NCBI GenBank assembly: GCA_023230985.1
Contig: JALNWH010000065.1
Location: 1-10,665, forward strand
Length of the DNA stretch: 10,665 nucleotides
Direction of reading: 5' to 3'
Source of the DNA: Bacillota bacterium
GTDB lineage: Bacteria; Bacillota; Clostridia; Lutisporales; Lutisporaceae
Part shown: positions 6,394 through 10,665 of the stretch, one piece after another
Layout of the letters: the number at the start of each line of letters is the position of its first letter
Position numbering within the stretch: position 1 is the first letter of the stretch
The notes under the pieces: model-generated
Told to the model about the DNA's origin: nothing
Database searches by the model: none
Seen by the model: the letters and a program-made list of their open reading frames with translations, nothing else
Translations under genes and position numbers: made by a program

Positions 6394-6974
6394 ATGAAAA
6401 AGCCAAGAAAAGAATTGAAAGGGAAGATCAATATGAAGAAAATTAATAAAATGGATTACTATTCTGGGGCATTTATAACATCACTTTTAAACTATACAAA
6501 AAGCGTCCCTGCAATATTTGGTGAGACTAATGATAGTAGAAGGTTAGAGATTGACACAGATTTAGGGAAATTTAATCTATATATAAAGTATACAACGAAT
6601 TGTCGTAACGCTATACTCAGAGGTAGGAAAAAGCGAGGTGGTTAATAAACTTTACTGATGATGATGTAGAACGCCTTACAAATGGATTTAAGCAACCAGG
6701 ATATGAGCATTATGTTGTAATTGTTTTATCTAAAAAGAATTTAAGCGAAACAAAAGTGGTCGCAATACAATATGACGAAGCTTTAAAACGTATTTTAACG
6801 ACAACACCAAGTGGGGCTAGAAGGTTAAACATTGTTAGGTATGGGGATGAACATAAATTCACTTGCTATGGGGCTAGCTAAAAAGAAGAGGCTGGGACAA
6901 CAGTACATATTAATCACTTAAAATATTTTGATCTATATGAAAAGAATGAAGGTAAGGATGATGACTTGGATTAA
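6394..6974 (+). pseudogene. Decayed gene of unknown family (frameshift plus in-frame stop)
   Basis: Two frames join into one protein-like sequence. The first runs from ATG 6394 (AAGGATG upstream) or, with a better GGGAAGA site, from ATG 6433, through 'DYYSGAFITSLLNYTKSVPA' and 'LGKFNLYIKYTTNCRNAILR', to TAA 6643-6645. The second, two frames over, continues 'KARWLINFTDDDVERLTNGF' and 'YEHYVVIVLSKKNLSETKVV' up to TAA 6879-6881. Restoring one A in the run of five at 6628-6632 joins them as RKKARWLINF. The frame also stays open after 6881 and reads 'EEAGTTVHINHLKYFDLYEK' to TAA 6972-6974, so the first TAA may be a second disabling mutation. The restored protein would have about 180-190 residues. 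I do not recognise the family. A sequencing error in the A-run is possible. Confidence 0.65.
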
Positions 6975-7077
6975 GGCTAGGGCTTAAGATGTTAGCAATA
7001 GTAAAGAAGGAATGAAAAAACCAGATAACAAATTATTAAGCAGATGGTAATACTTTTTTATAATGGGGGTGGCTTTA

Positions 7078-7485
7078 ATGAGTCTGACCGCATGGCTACT
7101 AGGATTTGATGAGAAAAATGGCTTGCATAGATTACCTAAGACGATTTTTAATGGTAAAAAAACGGAATTCAGAAATCAAACTTTCAGAGTTATAGAATTA
7201 TTAATTGTTTTAGAGAACAAAATGCCGCAAAAAATAACTAGAGCAATCTTTTTTAAATTGAAATTTGATGATATGGGAGCTATAGATAGGGATTATCTTG
7301 ATGAAATGAGGAGTCTCAAAATAAATAGTATTGATTTTTGTGGGAATGGATTATCAAAAGAAAATATAATTGCAAGAGAAAAGCATAGGATAAAATACGA
7401 ATGGTACCCAACACCCAAAGAAATAAAATTAATCAATCAATATTTAAATGGAAAAGGACTTCCTATAAATAAACTGCTAATATAA
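7078..7485 (+). CDS. Small hypothetical protein, 135 residues
   Basis: I do not recognise this protein. ATG 7078 is preferred over ATG 7063 because the strong ribosome binding site GGGGGTGG (7065-7072) lies between them and sits six bases before 7078. The product starts MSLTAWLLGFDEKNGLHRLP, has a helical middle ('FRVIELLIVLENKMPQKITR') and ends in a basic segment with 'EKHRIKYEWYPTPKEIKLIN'. There is no clear membrane segment, signal peptide or catalytic motif. It lies about 100 bases after the decayed gene and about 300 before the ATPase, so it appears to be a separate unit or a remaining partner of the decayed gene. The good start site and 135 unbroken codons support a real gene. Confidence 0.6.
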   Translation: MSLTAWLLGFDEKNGLHRLPKTIFNGKKTEFRNQTFRVIELLIVLENKMPQKITRAIFFKLKFDDMGAIDRDYLDEMRSLKINSIDFCGNGLSKENIIAREKHRIKYEWYPTPKEIKLINQYLNGKGLPINKLLI

Positions 7486-7720
7486 TATGGCAATTCATTT
7501 ATAGGCGGAGATTAAATGTAAGGCCTACCCACAATTGGTAAAGGAGGGCACCCCATCTGACAAATGAGATTACTAGTCAACGTCAAGCAATATTTTGCGC
7601 TTTGGGGGTGCGGATGATTTCTTATTCACTGGAGCTTGCCGGTATACATAAGGAGTCGTTAAAAGTATAGAGGTAGTTTAGATTTATATGTATAATAGAC
7701 AAGTTGTATTAAATATAACT
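7486..7720. other. Intergenic stretch, no supported gene
   Basis: Together with the promoter region the gene-free gap is about 325 bases. The only item of note is an 18-codon frame, ATG 7614 to TAG 7668-7670 (MISYSLELAGIHKESLKV), preceded by GGGGGTG three bases before its start. The spacing is too short for efficient initiation and I know no such peptide, so it may be a gene-start remnant. No terminator is clear after 7485. Confidence 0.4.
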
Positions 7721-7749
7721 TTGACATAAACTCACAATAACTGTATAAT
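7721..7749 (+). promoter_or_regulatory. Consensus sigma-A promoter of the AAA_14/DUF4143 gene
   Basis: TTGACA (7721-7726) and TATAAT (7744-7749) are both perfect consensus boxes with the ideal 17-base spacing. Transcription should start near 7756, giving a leader of about 55 bases. So strong a promoter is usually held down by a repressor, and a palindrome lies in the leader (7779-7792). Confidence 0.85.
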
Positions 7750-7778
7750 ACGTATGATAAATGTAAATAATACAACAC

Positions 7779-7792
7779 ATATCATATGATAT
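7779..7792. promoter_or_regulatory. 14-bp perfect palindrome ATATCATATGATAT in the leader
   Basis: ATATCATATGATAT is its own reverse complement. It sits about 23 bases downstream of the predicted transcription start and just before the ribosome binding site. It could be an operator for a dimeric repressor that blocks elongation, or an AT-rich coincidence. Confidence 0.45.
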
Positions 7793-7810
7793 ATGCAGGG
7801 GGTTGTTTCT

Positions 7811-9130
7811 TTGAAGCGGTTATTGATGGAAGAATTGTTAAAATGGAAAAATAGTAAGGATAGGAAACCCTTAATTATAAAGGGTGTTAGGCAATGTGGG
7901 AAAACCTACCTATTAAACAAATTTGGTGAAAAGTATTATGATGATGTAGCATATTTTAATTTTGAAGGCAATAAAGCGTTACAACAAAGATTTGAAGCTG
8001 ACTTGGATGTAAAAAGGATTATCATGGAGCTTGGGATAGTACGTAATAAGCCAATAGATCCGGGAAAAACACTTATAATTTTTGATGAGATACAATTTTG
8101 TAATAGTGCTTTGACTTCTTTAAAGTATTTTTGTGAAATATTGCCTGAGTATCATATTGTATGTGCCGGTTCACTTCTAGGCATTGCCTTATCAAAGCCA
8201 TTATCCTTTCCTGTGGGTAAAGTAGATTTCTTAACATTAAGACCAATGAATTTTTATGAGTTTCTATTAGCTAATGATGAAAAAATGTTGTGTGATTACC
8301 TATCTGATATACCCTTTACGGAGAAAATTTCAGAATTATTTACAAATAAACTTGAGAATTATTTAAAAATTTATTATATAATCGGCGGAATGCCCGAAGT
8401 TATAGCCAAATGGATCGATACCCATAATATTGAATTAATAGAAAAGGTCCAGCAGAAAATACTTGATAGTTATGAATTGGATTTTGCAAAACATGCTGCT
8501 GCAAAAGATTATCCTAAATTGTCTTTGATTTGGCAATCTATACCCGGGCAGTTGGCAAAGGAAAATAGCAAGTTTATATTCAGTAAAGTTAAACAAGGAC
8601 TTAGAGCTAAAGACTTGGAGGATGCTTTAGAGTGGTTAATAGGTGTAGGATTGGCTTATAAGGTGACTAAGATTGAAAAACCTTTTATGCCATTAAGTGC
8701 TTATACCAATCAAACGTTTTTCAAACTATATATGGCTGATGTTGGACTTTTACGCAAGATGGCGAAGTTACCTGCACAAGCGATTATCGAAAAAACTGAG
8801 ACTTTTAAGGAATTCAAAGGTGCCATTACAGAGAATTATGTTTTATGTGAATTGGTAAATAAGCAAGGCGTTATCCCGCATTTTTGGAGATCTAAAAATA
8901 TTGCAGAAGTGGATTTTATTATCCAACATGGCATGCATATTATTCCTATTGAAGTTAAATCCGGAAAGAGCTTGAAATCAAAAAGTATGGCAGAATACAG
9001 AAGACGTTATAACCCTGAGGTTTCAATAACGACTTCTATGAAAAATATTGATAAAGGAAAGGTAAAAAATATACCTTTATATATGCTTTGGAGAATTGAT
9101 GAGTTGATTGAGAAATCAGCTGTAGAATAG
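7811..9130 (+). CDS. AAA_14/DUF4143 ATP-binding protein with nuclease-like C-terminal domain
   Basis: This 439-residue ATPase belongs to the large AAA_14 plus DUF4143 family, common and often multi-copy in anaerobic Firmicutes; its cellular role is not established. Residues 25-32 are the Walker A loop (GVRQCGKT), 88-95 Walker B (LIIFDEIQ), and 118-124 'CAGSLLG' a sensor-type motif. The DUF4143 half has 'GAITENYVLCEL' (337-348) and a PD-(D/E)xK nuclease-like core, 'EVDFII' (366-371) followed by 'IPIEVKSGKS' (379-388), with Asp and E-x-K in place. TTG 7811 is chosen as start because GGGGG (7798-7802) lies eight bases upstream and the protein then begins MKRLLMEELLKW, as relatives do; ATG 7793 would put that site inside the gene. 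It is monocistronic between its own promoter and a terminator. Confidence 0.92.
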   Translation: MKRLLMEELLKWKNSKDRKPLIIKGVRQCGKTYLLNKFGEKYYDDVAYFNFEGNKALQQRFEADLDVKRIIMELGIVRNKPIDPGKTLIIFDEIQFCNSALTSLKYFCEILPEYHIVCAGSLLGIALSKPLSFPVGKVDFLTLRPMNFYEFLLANDEKMLCDYLSDIPFTEKISELFTNKLENYLKIYYIIGGMPEVIAKWIDTHNIELIEKVQQKILDSYELDFAKHAAAKDYPKLSLIWQSIPGQLAKENSKFIFSKVKQGLRAKDLEDALEWLIGVGLAYKVTKIEKPFMPLSAYTNQTFFKLYMADVGLLRKMAKLPAQAIIEKTETFKEFKGAITENYVLCELVNKQGVIPHFWRSKNIAEVDFIIQHGMHIIPIEVKSGKSLKSKSMAEYRRRYNPEVSITTSMKNIDKGKVKNIPLYMLWRIDELIEKSAVE

Positions 9131-9168
9131 ATGCCGTCTAATGTTGCTATATTGGGCAGATATATAAT

Positions 9169-9206
9169 AAGCCCCGGAATTTCTGCAGGATACGATGGGG
9201 TTTTTT
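9169..9206 (+). terminator. Rho-independent terminator after the ATPase gene
   Basis: AAGCCCC (9169-9175) can pair with GGGGTTT (9197-9203, one G-T pair), and six T bases follow at 9201-9206. The 21-base loop is long, so it is of moderate strength. It separates the ATPase from the methyltransferase. Confidence 0.6.
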
Positions 9207-9248
9207 AGAGATTTTAAGGATGTAGTTGAAAAGAAAAGAGGCTAAAAC

Positions 9249-9917
9249 ATGGCAAACTATTATAAAGAAAAATTAAGTGCTCAAAATTTATTTCAGGTTT
9301 ATGATACTCAAATGCAAAGGATTAAACAATATTTACAGGCGGAGATTGATTTCGTCAAAGAAAACTTGTTAAAATCACATAATGTTCTGGAATTAGGTGC
9401 CGGATACGGTCGTATCATGAGTAAATTAGCTCCCTATTGCAATTCCATAACCGGTATTGATATTTCTAAAGAAAATATTGATCTAGGAAAAGAATATCTT
9501 AATGAATACCCTAACACCAAGATGGTGGTGATGGATGTTCATAATATGCATTTCACCGAACCTTTCCATGTTATTCTATGTTTGCAGAACGGATTATCTG
9601 CAATGGGTGCTGATACCGCAACTATACATAAGATTATGAAAATTTTAGCCCCGGGGGGAACTGCGTATTTTAGTAGTTACAGTACCAAGTTTTGGGATAT
9701 TAGGCTTAAATGGTTTGAAGAACAAGCTTCTAAAGGACTTTTAGGCGAAATCGATTATTCGCAAACCGGTAACGGTGTAATTATATGCAAGGATGGTTTT
9801 AAGGGAATAACTCATACAGTGGAGGACTTTAAAAAAATTGGTGAAGAACTAGGATATCCTTATGATATAGAGGAAGTGGATGAATCCAGCTTGTTTCTTA
9901 TTGTACATAAGCAATGA
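9249..9917 (+). CDS. Class I SAM-dependent methyltransferase, substrate unknown
   Basis: This 222-residue cytoplasmic enzyme should transfer a methyl group from S-adenosylmethionine to an unknown, probably small-molecule, substrate. Motif I is 'VLELGAGYGRIMSKLA' (46-61), with 'ITGIDISKENIDLGKEYL' (67-84) carrying the acidic residue that binds the ribose, 'MVVMDVHNMHF' (92-102) the next, and 'FHVILCLQNGLSAMG' (106-120) motif IV. 'ILAPGGTAYFSSY' (132-144) is the usual post-motif strand. This is the full Rossmann-type set (Methyltransf_11/25 group) with a short N-terminal helix. ATG 9249 follows AAGAGG (9236-9241). It lies alone between two terminators. No partner gene indicates the substrate. 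Confidence 0.88.
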   Translation: MANYYKEKLSAQNLFQVYDTQMQRIKQYLQAEIDFVKENLLKSHNVLELGAGYGRIMSKLAPYCNSITGIDISKENIDLGKEYLNEYPNTKMVVMDVHNMHFTEPFHVILCLQNGLSAMGADTATIHKIMKILAPGGTAYFSSYSTKFWDIRLKWFEEQASKGLLGEIDYSQTGNGVIICKDGFKGITHTVEDFKKIGEELGYPYDIEEVDESSLFLIVHKQ

Positions 9918-10033
9918 TAAACCGTTTCAATTTAATACATTTGCATTGGCTAAAGATGAATTAATTATTACGCTTAAAACATGAAAACCATGTGAGGTAT
10001 GTAATATATGGAGGATATTTGGAGTAAAGCAAA

Positions 10034-10076
10034 AGACTTTCAAGATCGGTAATTGATCGGGAAAGTCTATTTTTTT
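10034..10076 (+). terminator. Strong Rho-independent terminator
   Basis: AGACTTTC (10034-10041) pairs perfectly with GAAAGTCT (10061-10068), GATC pairs with GATC inside, and ATTTTTTT follows. It ends the methyltransferase transcript. A 14-codon frame, ATG 10008 to TAA 10050-10052 (MEDIWSKAKDFQDR), runs into its left arm. Confidence 0.85.
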
Positions 10077-10088
10077 ATGCAATAAATA

Positions 10089-10115
10089 TGGTAAAATTAA
10101 GTAAGACTAGTCTTA
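10089..10115 (+). promoter_or_regulatory. Possible extended -10 promoter with palindromic operator before the PucR-type gene
   Basis: TGGTAAAAT (10089-10097) fits an extended -10 box, though no good -35 box is seen. Directly downstream, TAAGACTAGTCTTA (10102-10115) is a perfect 14-bp palindrome covering the predicted transcription start near 10104. A dimeric regulator, perhaps the PucR-type protein itself, could bind there (inference). Confidence 0.45.
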
Positions 10116-10162
10116 ACTCGTAAAGCTGATTTAAGGTAAGTAGTTTAATTTAGGAGTTTATT

Positions 10163-10665
10163 ATGAGTATAACAATAAAAGATGTTTTGAAATTACCATG
10201 CATGATTAATGCGGAAGTAGTAGCAGGGAAAGGCGGATTAGATAATATAGTCACGGGGGTATCTGTCTTGGAATACTCTGAACCGCCTCAAGCATCAGAA
10301 AAAATGTTTTTTGATCGTGAGTACCTAGGGAGCGAAATCGTTATAACTACTTTTGCCAGTGTTGGCGACGATATTGATAAGCAATATGCAGAAATACAAA
10401 ACTTAAGTGCGACAGGTGCTGTGGGGTTGGTACTTTACTATATGGCTCTTTTCGTAAAAAAATTGGATAAGCGTATTATTCAAATAGCAAATGAACTGGG
10501 CTTCGTTATTATCTGTATGCCACCTGCACATTATCATTTGCGTTACTCCGAAACCATTGCATGTATTCAAAATGCAATATTATTGGATAGAATGAAAACC
10601 AAAAATTTTGTGCCTGAAATATTTGATGTTTTATCAGTTTTGCCGCAAAGCCAGCAAAATATGGA
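10163..10665 (+). CDS. PucR-family transcriptional regulator, N-terminal part (3' end outside window)
   Basis: The open frame runs from ATG 10163 (TAGGAG upstream at 10151-10156) to the window edge, 167 codons without a stop. 'MSITIKDVLKLPCMINAEVV' (1-20) followed by 'AGKGGLDNIVTGVSVLEYSE' (21-40) is the signature start of the PucR N-terminal ligand-sensing domain (PF07905), and 'LGFVIICMPP' (112-121) is its later conserved strand. Family members end in a PucR_2-type helix-turn-helix and regulate purine catabolism or the use of other nitrogen compounds. The rest of this one is outside the window. The residues after 140 would begin the linker. What it controls should lie downstream. It is not obviously linked to the island genes upstream. 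Confidence 0.88.
   Translation, partial: MSITIKDVLKLPCMINAEVVAGKGGLDNIVTGVSVLEYSEPPQASEKMFFDREYLGSEIVITTFASVGDDIDKQYAEIQNLSATGAVGLVLYYMALFVKKLDKRIIQIANELGFVIICMPPAHYHLRYSETIACIQNAILLDRMKTKNFVPEIFDVLSVLPQSQQNM

Overview
The window is AT-rich with strong G-rich Shine-Dalgarno sequences, and every supported gene is on the + strand. Codon use and gene families (cell-wall amidase, AAA_14/DUF4143 ATPase, PucR-type regulator, ISL3 transposase) point to a low-GC Gram-positive bacterium, most likely a member of the Clostridia. I cannot name a genus.

Positions 1-1000 are gene debris. They hold the 3' end of an ISL3-family transposase with its probable right inverted repeat, then the C-terminal part of an N-acetylmuramoyl-L-alanine amidase joined out of frame to a MazE-like antitoxin fragment. 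Positions 1020-3031 hold the best-recognised system: a small HTH gene, a DarT-type DNA ADP-ribosyltransferase toxin (DUF4433) and its DarG macrodomain antitoxin, tightly packed behind a plausible sigma-A promoter. About 520 bases without a convincing gene follow, with nested inverted repeats and a 14-bp direct repeat.

Positions 3553-6201 hold two unrecognised, tightly coupled genes. The first ends in a phospholipase-D-like half-domain with an HDRFI motif and the second is a probably all-helical protein. This pair is the best candidate here for an undescribed system, and its place beside DarTG suggests a defence role by association only. Positions 6394-7485 hold a decayed gene (one frameshift and one in-frame stop) and a small unknown gene.

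From 7700 on, genes stand more singly. An AAA_14/DUF4143 ATPase sits behind a consensus promoter and a 14-bp palindrome. A class I SAM-dependent methyltransferase lies between two terminators. The N-terminal part of a PucR-family regulator has a 14-bp palindrome at its probable promoter and runs off the window. The layout reads as an accessory island: mobile-element and gene remnants, a toxin-antitoxin defence module, an unknown two-gene module, then more ordinary genes.
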